DNA of 64,000 nucleotides. Origin: Pelobates cultripes (lineage: Eukaryota > Chordata > Amphibia > Anura > Pelobatidae). Where the stretch lies: assembly GCA_933207985.1 (NCBI GenBank), contig OW240914.1, positions 136,167,955-136,231,954 on the forward strand. Reading direction: 5' to 3'. The position numbers and the translations under genes are program-made. Shown here one piece after another: positions 34,239 to 46,451 of the stretch (position 1 is the first letter of the stretch; every line of letters begins with the position of its first letter). Below the pieces are notes generated by a model. It had not been told where the DNA came from, ran no database searches, and worked only from the letters and a program-made list of their open reading frames with translations.

Positions 34239-34760
34239 TAATAGGAGTGGTTATAGAGAGATTATATGGAGTAATAGGAGGGGATATAGAGAGAGGTTAT
34301 ACGGAGTAATAGGAGGGGTTATAGCGAGAGGTTATAAGGAGTAATAGGAGGAGTTATATGGGGAGGTTAAACGGAATAATAGGAAAAGATTAAATGGAGT
34401 AACAAGGAGGAGTTATAGGGAGTAAAAGGTGGTGTTATAGGGAGAGGCCATATGACGTAATAGGAGGAATTATCGAGGGGTTATAAGGAGTAATACTAGG
34501 AGATATAGGGAGAGATTATATTTAGTAATAGAAGTTATTAGGAGAGGTTATATGGAGTAATGGGAGAAGTTACAGAGATAAGTTATATGGGTAAAAGGAG
34601 AGGTTATAGGGAGAGGTTATATGACAATGTTAGGGGGGTGATGTTATGAGGTTATGTGGAATAATAGGTGTTAAAGGGAAAGGTTAAATAAATCAACAGT
34701 AGGAGTAATTGAGAAAGGCTATATAGAGTAATAAATGGAATGTAAATTTTAATAGTGAAG
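34239..34760. repeat. Minisatellite in last BIN3 intron, right part
   Basis: Continuation of the GGAGTAATAGGAGGGGTTAT array after the hAT-type insert, becoming progressively more divergent towards the exon at 34781. Confidence 0.9.
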
Positions 34761-34780
34761 AACTAGAAAGGAATATAAAC

Positions 34781-34915
34781 CTGTGCTCGGATCAATGACT
34801 CAAAGCTTGGTTTGAAGTAATCAACACGGCTGTTGTAGAATTGTGGCATCTCCTCCAATAACTGGATGTTTTTTGCAGTAAAATCATCCCGGACTGGACG
34901 CAATTCTTCCCTGGC
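34781..34915 (-). CDS. BIN3: BIN3 coding exon 8
   Basis: The 135-nt, phase-0 exon encodes 45 residues from AREELRPVRDDF through EEMPQFYNSRVDYFKPSFES to LIRAQ. The conserved MPxFYxSRxDYF block of BAR proteins is visible. The acceptor is ctag and the donor is gtttat. The intron above it is about 7 kb and contains the DIRS-like element; the intron below it contains the GGTTATATGGAGTAATAGG minisatellite. Confidence 0.95.
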
Positions 34916-35544
34916 CTAGGAAACAAGACATTTGAGAAAAACACTTGTTCTCAAAATTGGACCGAAATGAGTAGGTAGGAAGAATATTTACAGAAGAAAG
35001 TCATACAAAAATATATGGCTTAGAGCTGGCATTAACAAAATGGGATAGAGCTAGGCATTGGGAAGCAAAAAGACATGCACCTAGTCTGTCTTGTTTGCTT
35101 GGGAGGCATCATTCACGTTGAGACATGCAGGTTAACTGAGTGTGACAATCATTCAAAGTTGGGAGCACTGAAGTATTTTTATATAGACTCAACTATTGTG
35201 TCTGAATACATTTTATACATACACTAAGCCATCACACTGGAGAGATTTCTGCTGCCCAACCAGTGCTGGTCGTTGGTTTGTGGCAATAACAACACACTGC
35301 ATTGAGGTAAACAGAGAAGCAATGTGGGATCCTGCAGCATGGTCAGCAAGTAGAAAGTTGTCAGCATAAAGCAGGGTATATATATTATTTTCTCATTCCA
35401 TAATTAGTACCAGATTCAATTGAAAGGTCAAGGTTTAACTGGGTAATCCTGGGACTTTTTCCAAGTATGATAACCAGAACATGAAACGATCCCTTCAAAG
35501 TAAGAGCATTAAAACTAAACAAACAGCCTCCAACAAACCTTATC

Positions 35545-36075
35545 CCATTTAGAGCAGTGGTCTTCAACCGGTGGTCCGCAAGAATTTATTGCCGGTCCTC
35601 GAAAGGTTTCACCATGCTGAGCCGGCCCTGCTGTCTGCCTTTCTTGGACCAGCGGGGTGATCAAAGATCTCCCTCACAGGTCTCCTTGCAATTTGTTAAG
35701 GGAGTAAGACCCGGGAGACTGGAGGAGAACCCAGGAGGCTGTGATCGTCCCGCGAACAGGCAGGTTGGAGTGTTGCCGCACGAAACCATGGCAACACTCA
35801 GACACATCGCTGTGTTTGCGGGAAGAAAATAGTGAGGACAGCCTGCCGCCGGAGGATCTGCAGGCTGAAGTGCAGACGCCATCACTGGACCACCAGGGAT
35901 TGCAGTGATATGCCCCCTCCTTCCAGGCCAGAGGTAAGGAGGAGAGGGGGGAAGGGGGCTTTAAAACTTTTATATTATTTTTTTTTAAATATACATTTTC
36001 TCCCTGATTTACCTCCCCCCTCACCACAATACAGACCCCTCACACATACCCTGCACCACCTTTTTTTTTTTTATT
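35545..36075. repeat. GC-rich repeat with GGACCACCAGGGA module
   Basis: It begins GCAGTGGTCTTCAACCGGTG, like the end of a hAT family. It contains GTGTTGCCGCACGAAACC followed by ATGGCAACACTC (a diverged version of the palindrome centre at 33470), then CACTGGACCACCAGGGATTG, then a pyrimidine/T-rich tail. No gene. Confidence 0.55.
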
Positions 36076-36789
36076 TATGACGGACGCCTGTCCGGGAAAT
36101 ATTTCTCCTATTTTTGCCGGGCTGCAGGAGCACATCCGAACACACCATCATATGGAAAAATACAACAACATAGAGTCAATGGATTACAATGGACCCCTAC
36201 AAAACATTACATATCCTAAAAACTCCATATCTACAAAGCAGACCCAGAAGTTTACATCAAATTTGAATAGAGAACCAACCCTTGCTTGGGGAAATAAACA
36301 AGATGCTAACTACATGGTTCTTTGGCACTACTACAAGTCTTTCCCAGTAGTGCTATCACACCCTACACCCTAATTCTTTGTTTTCTGTCTAATGCTTTTT
36401 TGCATTTTTAAATATTTATATTTTTCATTAGAGGCTTGAAAGTACAGAAATTGGGCTTGATTTGATAATGCATTACATAAATCCAGAGATTGATAACCCC
36501 TGCATTCTGGATCCTGGAAACTGCTTAGGAAGTACTCTTTTGTAGAGGAGTCAGCACCATTTAAACAAACGATGGTCAATGTTCAAAACAATGAGTTCAA
36601 GTAATATCCACAAACTATACATATCTTTAATGGCTGATTGATCAGGCTTGTGACACCCGTATATAGATGTATGCAGGCTCCATGCAGAATATGTCATTTT
36701 ATGTACATCCAAATCAATCAGACATTGTACCTATAGGCAGGAAGCTATATAACGAGACTTTGCAATTTTATAACATGACAGAAGGCTTC

Positions 36790-36902
36790 GTATTTGCTTT
36801 AGTCTCTCTTTACTAGAACTCCACAGCAGCACAGAAAAACAACCAATCAGAAAAAAGTTAGGTACTATAAAACCCCCTTCCCATTGCATAATTTCCTCTT
36901 TC
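36790..36902 (+). repeat. DIRS-like left inverted terminal repeat
   Basis: Contains TAGTCTCTCTTTACTAGAAC and TATAAAACCCCCTTCCCATT, mirrored at 41527-41639. Confidence 0.93.
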
Positions 36903-37062
36903 TTTGCTGCTCCGCATCAGTACAGGTCAGAGTTACCACTGCCTCCTGCTTCTAGTGGGTGGCTTTGGGATTTAGTGTGATTTATTTATGATTGTTATTA
37001 ATTATGCTTGGTTGTGAGATTTATGTGCCTTTCTGGCTCTTTTCGGAATGTTTCCTTTTCAT

Positions 37063-37370
37063 TACTGATAGTGTTCCATGTGTTTATTTGTACAGATTAC
37101 TGGTAGTTTGCCATGTGTTTAGTTATACAGATTACTGGTAGTTTGCCATGTGTTTAGTTATACAGATTACTGGTAGTTTGCCATGTGTTTAGTTATACAG
37201 ATTACTGGTAGTTTGCCATGTGTTTAGTTATACAGATTACTGGTAGTTTGCCATGTGTTTAGTTATACAGATTACTGGTAGTTTGCCATGTGTTTAGTTA
37301 TACAGATTACTGGTAGTTTGCCATGTGTTTAGTTATACAGATTATTGGTAGTTTTCCATGTGTTTATACA
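37063..37370. repeat. 35-bp tandem repeat inside the DIRS-like element
   Basis: About eight nearly identical units TTATACAGATTACTGGTAGT+TTGCCATGTGTTTAG. Decayed units continue to about 37700 with TATATCACAGATT variants and a (TA)n/(GT)n tract at 37515-37578. Confidence 0.95.
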
Positions 37371-37514
37371 GATTTCTGTTAGCTTTCCATGTGTATATGT
37401 CACAGATTTCTGTGAGTTTCAGGTAGTTATATCACAGTGTATACATATATCACAGATTACTGTGAGTTCTATGACAGTATGTATATATCTCACAGATTCT
37501 TGTGAGTTCTAGGC

Positions 37515-37581
<67 letters not shown>

Positions 37582-40500
37582 ACAGATTATTGTGGGTTCT
37601 ATGACTATGTATATATGTATATATCACAGATTTCTGTGAGTTCTATGTCAGTGTATATAGCACGGCTTGCTGTGAGTCTTAGTGCTATAGATATCACGGA
37701 TTGTTGTGAGTTTCACCGACGGTAGATGTCAGTCCTGTCTATGCCGATACTATTCTATCTTATCAGGCTTCTTGGGAAGATTCATTGAGTTGGCAATTGT
37801 TTTTGCCCTACTCCTGAAGAGACCATGAGTACAATACCCTTCAGGCGGTACGATGATGATGATGATGACCTACAATAAAGATAAGATATCTCATACAGAT
37901 CTGTATGTACATGTGCATTACAATTTGCACTTTAAAGAAGGTATTGCTCAGCAGAGCTTGATTTTATGGACACTATATCACTGGAACAAATCCAGCTTAA
38001 ACCCAATACAACTGGTTTTACCTCTATGTTGCCTGCTGGGCACTTAGGGACCGCCAGTCCCGGTTACGGTTTATTCACACAGTAGTACGCTGTCTAAGAT
38101 TAGTGTCTAAGGGTCCTAGGTCACAGGATACCCGGAGGATTTACAGATATTTAGGGGACTCTGCCAAACTCAGAGGTCCCCATTACTCATTTAATATGAA
38201 ACCCAGGATTGGCCTGCTATGTCTGTGCCCCATTGATTGGCCTGCTATGTCTGTGCCCATTTGATTGACTGACTACATCTGTGCCCTTCTGTCTGGCCTG
38301 CTCTAACTGGGCCCATTGTTGACCTGCTCTACCTGTGCCCGAACCCCCCTTTGGACCACAAACCTGGGGGAATATCACTGAGGTAAGCTCAGTACCCTCT
38401 AGGTGGTTGTCCGGACAGACACTGCTGCCATATTATCCAAGAGGACACCAGGATATGGACATCTAACTGTGATTGGAGGGGTGAAGGCCCTACACCATAT
38501 GCCCTGAAGGGCAAAAGTTTTTATGAGGATTCCCGGGCACGCAACTACGGGTTGTACCCAACGACGACACATCTTCAAGAGGAATTTCGCACAAGCAGGG
38601 AACATTGCTCAGACACAATATTAGGTATTGGTAGTGTTTTTCTATGTCATGTTTAGCTCCTGACCTTTTCAACTGGATTCACTTGATTCATTTTTTTCCA
38701 GTCTGCTATCCGACCTGCTTTCCGAGGTACGTATTTTCCATTTTCTACTTCATTGGTCGTTTCTTTGTTTTCGTGCCTTCTATTGTCCTATCGCTCGGGT
38801 CGTCGAGAGGCCTGGCTTGACCTCCTCCGACCTCCCGGGCGCTCGTGGATTGCGGAGAACGTCTCCAGCTTTCCTCAGACTACCGACGGTCATCCTGGAG
38901 CCCGTGCACATGCTGATAGTTACCATCTTCAGCTCCGAAACGTACATTTCTCATCACCCCTTTCTCTTATTAAGGTCAGACACGGCCCGAGGTTGTATAC
39001 TTTGCTTATATTAAATAAGGGTGTAACCCCACGTTTGGTCACCCTGAGTCTCTACTGGACTCTGGTTTGGATTACAGAGGGTGCGGCCATCCTTCACCTC
39101 AGCCCGAGACGGATATTTTTATTTTCAAGAGTAGAGGGCGAACCCCTCTCATTTACCGAATCGGACACTGATTCATTATTAGAGGCGCAGCCCTCCCTCA
39201 ACCTCGGCCCGATACTGAGCTGGATATAGAGGACATGCTCCGAGTGACTCATTCTCATAGAAGGAACCGGACACAGAGGTAGACTATGTTTGACTTCTAA
39301 TGGGTGCGGCCCTCTCATACCACCAACCGTGCGCGGACTCCGAGTGCGATCACATTTTACAGAGTGCGACTCTCTCATACACTCAACGCACTATGGTGCC
39401 GTCCATTTGTTCCTCACACAGACTTGTACCTGTACAGGTCAACTATGACCGCATAGAGGGGCGTCTCTCCTACATCCAATTTAAATATGAGGACCGCGCT
39501 ACTGATTTCGTTCTAGAGGGCTACCTGATCGGGCAATGTATACATAGTTTGACTGGATCCATCTTGTAATCCACATGAGAAATACCCTCAGAGGTATTAG
39601 TGGGGGAGGTGTCCCACTTATGTACACACATTCCGGGAGACAGTACGGCTAAGGAGGATCCTCAGTTTTTACAAGAGTACAGGTTTTGGTATAACCTGTG
39701 CTGTAGCAAACAGACATTGCACTCTGTTTCAGATATTAATTACGTACAAACTGTGCAGACTATTCTCCTGTGTCAGGGTGACATGAGATCCTGAGACCTG
39801 CATAGGGCAAACGGGCACTGCCTTGCTCGAGTAACAAGACTAGAAAATTCACATAAACGGTCTTCAGGTGCACCGTATGCATGGATAGCATGGAGAAACC
39901 GAAATTCTCAGGACTTGGCTTCCCTGGTCCTTACAATCTTGAGAAAGTTGGCAGGACTGCTCCTACAACTCTGAACACATCTTGAGAACAGTGTTCGGAC
40001 TCTATATCCATCACGGGAACCATCTTGGTTTGGGTTCTCACTAGCCTTCCTATTCAACTACCATCAAGGAAACCTACACTGGGAGATACATGCTTGGACA
40101 GTCTATGAAATAGGAACCTAGGGGTCTCACTATATTATTCCCTATCTTGTCGGTGGCGTGTAGGCCAGGAACCCCTCCACGAATATTGACAGGTCGGGCA
40201 TGGAACAGGATTGTACAAATGGTAATTGGAGTATTTCACACTCTCACTGCAACACGTAAGGGCTCTTCTGTGTTATACGGGTCCTAAACTCTATTGGATC
40301 CGACCATCTAGCACTCTTAGAGGATGATGTATTTGGATGGGAATCTCAACCCCTGTTTCCGGTCCCATCCTTTTGAACTTTCCAGGATTCACAATTCCCA
40401 GAATAGTTGACCACCGTTTACCACACGAGTTCAGTTTGAGACCTTGATTGGACGTCCTTTGGATGTCTTTTCTAGACCGCAGCCGTGGATTACGCAGTCC

Positions 40501-40992
40501 AGTTGGTAGACTGGAGTCTCTTAGGATACGGCTAGTATTGTCCACACTATTATCTGCATATAACTTTATTTTCGAAGGAGACAATTCACCGGGTAGGTCA
40601 TAAAGGAACGAATAGACACTATTGGGTTCTATTCGAGTATTGACGGTGGACTTAGGCGCAGGCCTGAGGTTGGAGTTTGTCTGCAAGGCCACATCACCTG
40701 GTGTACCTGACACGATCGGAGGAATCACCTCCCACATCAAGAGTCGAGACACGGTAGAAGTCTCTTCTCGCGACCCCTTGGCACTTTACACCTACAGGAA
40801 TATGGCTAATAGGTCAACTTGGCAGCTCATGGACCGACTGTTAGGGAACAGGTCGTAACCCCACGTACAATGGATCTATCAACGGAGGTCACTTCTCGCA
40901 GTCGGAAGGTCCATTTAGGATTGCTCTAATATTCTCGGGATGGGTACCAGCGAAACAAGCAGCGTTGGATTTGTTGGCTGAGCGTTAAAACA

Positions 40993-41091
40993 GCAAATAC
41001 GAAGCCTCCTGTCATATTATAAAATTGTAGATTATGCTAGCTTTAGTGTACCTATAATCTTAATTTTATTAATGACAGGAGGCGAGTATTT
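40993..41091. repeat. DIRS-like internal complementary region
   Basis: GCAAATACGAAGCCTCCTGT to AAAATTG (40993-41027) complements the left end, and TAGATTATGCTAGCTTTAGT to GGCGAGTATTT (41028-41091) complements the right end. The joint at 41027/41028 defines the element termini. Confidence 0.92.
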
Positions 41092-41526
41092 CCCACCCGT
41101 TCTTATCCCTCCCTTGTTTAATTTTATAGTTTGGATTAATCAGGTACGTATACAACTCTGCTTGTTGTTTCTGCTACCTGTCACCTGTCCTTATATCTGT
41201 TTTTCATAAATAGGGTTGGGATATCTACATATTAAGGTAATTTTGTTTGCTACATTGGGTATCTACAAGTTTATTAAAAATACATTTCACTGGATAATCA
41301 ACCTGTTCGATTCTGTTTTTCTCTCGTTTCAGTTTCCAGTCCTTCAGCACAATCTGGTGTGGCGCTTCTTCGTGGATGGTGGACATTGGATTTATTTATT
41401 TTCAGTCCATCAACACTATCCCGGTTGACAGTTCTTCTCAGACGTTGGACATTGCTGTATTCATCGTATCTGGACTTCGTTGCTTCCCATTATTTTTTCT
41501 GCCTTTGTTCTGTTTTGTCGCAGCTT

Positions 41527-41639
41527 GAAAGAGGAAATGATGCAATGGGAAGGGGGTTTTATAGTACCTAACTTTTTTCTGATTGGTTGTTTTTCTGTGC
41601 TGCTGTGGAGTTCTAGTAAAGAGAGACTAAAGCAAATAC
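41527..41639 (-). repeat. DIRS-like right inverted terminal repeat
   Basis: Reverse complement of 36790-36902 with one visible mismatch (position 41539 or so, G versus T). Confidence 0.93.
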
Positions 41640-41926
41640 TCGCCTCCTGTCATTAATAAAATTAAGATTATAGGTACATTAAAGCTAGCATAATCTACAA
41701 TTGTTCATACATGGCACACATTCCTAGCATGTCAAAAGGAATGACATAAGACAATAGGAGATTAGTCGCATAAACCGGATGTAGTATTCTAGATAATACA
41801 GATAAAACAAGGAGAAGACATGAGGCAATCCTTATATAAGCATCCATTCCAAAACCACGCCTTCCAGCTCTACCGGCCTAATTCATCCCAGTCCCAACAA
41901 CTTTCTCCTGCATTTCCATATCTGAC

Positions 41927-42068
41927 CTGATGCAATTTGGCAATCACCGCTCCAGTCTTCTCCTTCTCTTCATATTTCTCCAGCTTTGACTGGAGTCTCT
42001 TGTATTCCTGAAGTGCTTGCTCCCTGCGTTTAACTGCCATATTCAGAGACGGGAAAACACTGCTAAAC
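41927..42068 (-). CDS. BIN3: BIN3 coding exon 7
   Basis: The 142-nt exon completes the Arg codon and encodes FSSVFPSLNMAVKRREQALQ through EKYEEKEKTGAVIAKLHQ, 47 codons. It forms the strongly charged third helix region of the BAR domain, and the match with human SVFPSLNMAVKRREQALQ is near-identical. The acceptor is ccacacag and the donor is gtcaga. The right end of a DIRS-like element lies about 230 bases downstream in the following intron. Confidence 0.96.
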
Positions 42069-42650
42069 CTGTGTGGTAACAATATTAAATATTATGTTTT
42101 TATTAAGGCATGTCATATCACTGGTTAGGATTCATTCGTTGCTCCAAAGAGCTAAAAAATATTTTGTACCAATGCAGGCATGGGTGGCAAAAATAAATAA
42201 TGCCCCTATGTCATTACAGAGGCATGAACATTCCATTTTGGCAGATTTCAATCTGTTACTACAGTATTTTCATGGTACATACCATTTCTTCATTGTGTTA
42301 TTGACTCAAAGAAAAAAAGCCAATACACATCTTTAAAATAGTCCCTCCCTTCTAATGGTTGCTATCCTTAAGCACTGCTGCCATTTTAGCACTAAAACAG
42401 ATCATTGTTGAACAGTTACAATAAGACTAATGTACATTGTTCTAATAGATATGCCAATTGCTTAATAAGTAAACAGCATAATTAAAGGGACCCTTAACTG
42501 CTTCATCGCATTGAAACTCTCTCCATGTGAAAAATAAGTTATACAACACATGGTTAAAACTATAAAATATCATACATAAAAACAAACAGTCTCCCAGCAT
42601 GCAGAGCTCAGAACACATTGGTCTACTGAAAATGCGAACCTTTCACTCAC

Positions 42651-42691
42651 CGCTTAAGAGGGTCCATCACAGTCTTCTGAATCTGATTCAC
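42651..42691 (-). CDS. BIN3: BIN3 coding exon 6
   Basis: The 41-nt exon encodes VNQIQKTVMDPLK plus two bases of an Arg codon. This corresponds to the VNQIQKTVIEPLKK segment of human BIN3, at the bend between BAR helices. The acceptor is tcctag and the donor is gtgagt. Phase and sequence continue into the next exon. Confidence 0.93.
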
Positions 42692-43407
42692 CTAGGAAGC
42701 AAGGAAATACTTAATGAAATCAGGTATATGCTACCATGTAAGACTATTCGTTTAAGAGGCCACACACAGAAAACATTAACAACACATTGGTTGTTTATAT
42801 ATAAAAAAAACGCATACATAAAGAATAGCACTCTATGATAGAATACAGAGAGACAGTGATGCCCAAGCAGCCCTCTGCACCTGGTAATGTAACGTTTTAA
42901 TGATTTTATTCCTTAGAATAATATCCTACAAATGTTGATTTCTTCATAGGACAAAACATTAAAACTAGGAAGCAGCCTTAGCAAAGAGACATACAGCTAT
43001 TGTAAACATAACAAATTACCTTGTTATTACTGCAAGGCCACAAATAGTCTCATGTGAAATTTAATAGTAATGAATGCAGTTCTTAGTCTGAACTGCAAGA
43101 GGCAGCAGAGGTGCATTTGATCCAAGAAAGAAGTACTTGTTGACTAGGTTTCTTTTACGTCACACAGATCCCCCACTTTATTTTAAACAATATAGAAAGC
43201 CAAAGAATGCATGCTCTTGTTTGTTGATGACCATGTGCATGTCAACAAAAACATTTTTGGGTCCACTCTCAAAACTAAGAATTGTGCACAACTGGCAAAG
43301 GAACTGTAAATTTTGGGACAAAATAACCGAGCTGGACAAGCTACAGTTCTCCTAAATTCTGCCTTTAAAATTATGTTACTTGTCAATTTACCACAAATTC
43401 TGTGTAG

Positions 43408-43828
43408 TTAAAAGGACCACTATAGTCACACAGGTTTTAACCCTGCAGCTGTAAACATAGCAGTTTCAGAGAAACTGCTAGGTTTACAATAGGGTTAATC
43501 CAGCTTCTAGTGGTTGTCTTCCTGACAGCCGCTAGAGGTGCTTCCCCTCCGCTCAATGCAAAAATCGCATTGAGCACACAGAACGTAATGCTTTCCTATG
43601 GGCGATTTTAATGTGCGCGTGGCTCTGGCCGCGCATGCGCATTTGGCTCCACTCGGGAGCAGACGTCGGAGGGGGAGGAGAGGTCACCAGCGCCGAGGGA
43701 GCCCGGCGCTGGATAAAGGTAAGTGGCTGAACGGATCTTAACTCCTTCAGCCCAGTGGGAGAGGGGCCCTAAGGTTTATATAGTGTCAGGAAAAAGTTTG
43801 TTTTCCTGACACTATAGTGGTCCTTTAA
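43408..43828. mobile_element. TTAA-flanked MITE in BIN3 intron
   Basis: Ends TTAAAAGGACCACTATAGTC and CACTATAGTGGTCCTTTAA are inverted repeats bounded by TTAA on both sides. The interior contains a GC-rich stretch (GCGCATGCGCATTTGGCTCC). No coding capacity. Confidence 0.88.
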
Positions 43829-45328
43829 AAAAAAACACCACTGTATATAACCATAAGCATCCAATTACATTGATACATACCAATTTGATCTATTGGTAGC
43901 ATGTTGTTCAAGTGTAATACCCCAAGCTGATTCCAGCCCCAATAACCGCTTCATCTCAATGACAGTTATGAAGGCTGGAGTCACTGGACACCATCTTACT
44001 TTTAGGAGTCAAACAGTTTTTTGCCTTGGCGACTGGTGACCGGTTCATAGCATCAGCTGACCCGGTCATCCCATCACTGGCATCCAAGACAAAACACTGG
44101 GAATAGAACCATCTGAAAACTGTTTAACCCCTGAAGGAAGAGGACACCCAGACACGCCTGCTTCCATAATGACTTTATAGAGAATGAAGTTGTTTGAGTG
44201 TTCTTTTAAACTCTTATGCTTTCCCCCACATCTTTCAATATCAGTTTGTTCAAAGAGGACATGCAATCATGCGGCATGGACAGGTGTGCATGCGTTCAAT
44301 GCTGACAACAACCTTTAAAGGGATTGCACATCATGTGTACTCTAAAACATATGTAACTGCACATTTTAATTAAGGGTAAATATATATACCAGCTTCACTG
44401 GTCCATGCGATAATTGAAAGAAAATGCTTTACCATTCCTACTTTACTAATGCTTTACTATTTAGTAATAATAAATGCTTTAGGCCATTAGAATATTAGAG
44501 AACTGATTTCATTGCATTCAGAAGATATGCATTAGAATATATAAGGACTATTTTATCTTCTGTAGGTCCTAATTTAAAATTACATACAACAGATCTCATA
44601 GATTCTTCCAAAGAACTCTCAGTTTTACTCTTGCAGAAGAGTAGAAGTACAATAATCAGGACAGATCTTGGCAAACGAAGATGCCAAGAAGAGGAGATGA
44701 TTGCAGTACCAAGGAGAGAGAGGGTTAATTATCATGGGCATTGCATTTCCTAAAAATCTGAAACCACTATACACCTGCAATGTCACAAGATGTACCAGAG
44801 TAAAACGGGGCAAACTGGTTTACGTAAACATAAAATTCCTATAATACTTTTCCTGGTAGCAATCTTCCTTTCACTTTCAAAAAAAGAGAAAGCAATGGGG
44901 AAGAATGTTAATCATTTAAACTATTCATGTTCATGTATTCCCAAATCACAAAATTAATGGTAAATGACTATTTTTTGGGTCCATTAGCATGTTCACGGTA
45001 CAACACCAAACATCCAACTTCTTAAGTTTGTTCTGTACATAAAACAGGACCACTTATGCATTGAAACAAGAGGCTTTAAAAAAATTAAAAATTGCATTAG
45101 TCCTCTTAAAGTTGATTGCCAGATTATTATTTTTTTTTTTTTTAATAGTGCATTTGTTGGTTGGTTGGTTAATTGGTTCAGCCAAGTTCCTTAATAAACC
45201 TGTGTCTAAACGAGGAAGATAGTTTGCACAAGTGATGAATGTTTATTGTTCTATAGATCATTGGGAGAATACTCATTTCAGCATCATAACCCCTCTGTGG
45301 ATGCATATTAGGAAACAACTTTATGTAC

Positions 45329-45465
45329 CTTTTCCTGATTAAAAGCATCCATACGCTTCATTGCTGTGTCTAATGCCGTGACCATTTCCAGAAAACCAGG
45401 GTCAGGTTCACATAAGGGATTCGCTAGCAGATCTGAAGATATCTTGACTGCTGACTTTGACATGG
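45329..45465 (-). CDS. BIN3: BIN3 coding exon 5
   Basis: The 137-nt exon begins with two bases completing an Ala codon and encodes MSKSAVKISSDLLANPLCEP and onward to MKRMDAFNQEK, 45 codons in total. The BAR-domain core matches vertebrate BIN3 closely (VTALDTAMKRMDAFNQEK is essentially identical). The acceptor is ctgccag and the donor is gtacat. A TTAA-flanked MITE sits 81 bases upstream in the intron at 45546-45728. Confidence 0.95.
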
Positions 45466-45497
45466 CTGGCAGGAAGAAGAAAGTGTTAAATTATTAT

Positions 45498-46075
45498 TGG
45501 CATTTAATATAGCGCCAACAGATTCTGTGGCACTTTACAATATTATTAAAGGACCACTATAATGCCAGGAAAACAAACTCTTTTTCCTGGCACTATAGTG
45601 CCCTGAGGGTGCCCCCACAGGGCACTACAGTGCTATGTTTACAACAGGAAGGGTTAATCCAAGATGGACCTGGCACCAGACCACTTCATTGAGCTGAAGT
45701 GGTCTGGGTGCCTATTGTGGTCCTTTAAGAGGACTTAAAAAACAAATTAGACAAACTATTACAAATTGTAGCAGGAGCAATAGGTTGATGAGCTAACAAT
45801 CTATGGAATGTGAGGTATAAACACACAATAGGAAGGGGAACATTAGAGATAGTAGTAATAGTAGAATTGGAAAGTTAGAGTGAAGTGGAGAATGGACCCA
45901 CTAAGCTGAGAGAGTAAGGACAGTTACGATAGTCCATAGACTTTTTAAAAGAGGTGAGATTTAAGGGATTTCTTAAAGAGTCTATAAACTGCCCAAGTAC
46001 AATAAATTATAATTGTATTATTTATATAGCGCCAGCAAATTCTGTAGCATTGTACAATTAATAAATACATAACTG
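45498..46075. repeat. SINE/LINE-tail-like repeat with nested MITE
   Basis: TTTAATATAGCGCCAACAGA near 45509 and TTTATATAGCGCCAGCAAAT near 46021 are two versions of a tail common in frog repeats. The MITE at 45546-45728 interrupts the first at TTAA, and AGAGGACTTAAAAAACAAAT resumes after it. Confidence 0.55.
45546..45728. mobile_element. TTAA-flanked MITE, 183 bp
   Basis: TTAAAGGACCACTATAATGC at the left and ATTGTGGTCCTTTAA at the right. The inner hairpins are GCCAGGAAAACAAACTC/TTTTTCCTGGC and CACCAGACCACTTCATTGAG/CTGAAGTGGTCTGGGTG. Confidence 0.88.
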
Positions 46076-46451
46076 ATTAGTAGATCTAGCCCCAATGAAA
46101 TCATGTATGCATTTAATTGGGTTTTTAGTCCCATTGAGCTAAACAAACCATAAAGTAAAATGATAAGTTGCCTGATTGTTAGCCAGGGGGTGTTAAAAGG
46201 TTCATTTATAAAAGTGCCAATTGCGGTTGAAAAATTGCACTTTTTTTTCTTTTTTTATTTTACAAAAAAAGAGGACACACACTCTTCTCACATAAAACAC
46301 TTTGGCAAGCTGAAGAATTGAAGAGTAGGGGACAGTCTGATGGGGAATCCAGACTGTTACATAAGAATGGAACCACATAAGAAGTCCTGTAAGCGTGAGT
46401 TAGCAGTACGAATGCGAGCAGCAGACTTACTTATTTGTGAGAGTTAATATG

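Larger units (their letters stand above)
36763..41697. mobile_element. DIRS-like retrotransposon, 4.9 kb, no recognisable ORFs
   Basis: Inverted terminal repeats at 36790-36902 and 41527-41639 match at 112 of 113 positions by eye. Each outer end continues into a unique extension (36763-36797 and 41634-41697). An internal complementary region at 40993-41091 is the reverse complement of the left extension (33/35) joined directly to that of the right extension (63/64). That joint is the hallmark of DIRS-1 type elements, which replicate through a circle closed with the help of this region and integrate with a tyrosine recombinase (established). No target duplication is expected. No RT, RNase H or recombinase frame was found inside, so it is likely a non-autonomous derivative. 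Confidence 0.85.

Noticed and set aside
36077..36373. 98-codon ORF after a T tract
   Set aside because: No motif I recognise and no splice or promoter context; not enough to call a gene.
37063..37370. Regular direct repeats that could suggest a CRISPR array
   Set aside because: Units are contiguous with no spacers, the DNA is vertebrate, and they lie inside a DIRS-like element.
38753..39229. 158-codon plus-strand ORF inside the DIRS-like element
   Set aside because: No RT, RNase H, recombinase or Gag motif was recognised. Kept only as possible debris of the element.
40291..40752. 153-codon minus-strand ORF inside the DIRS-like element
   Set aside because: No recognisable domain; overlaps other frames of similar length.
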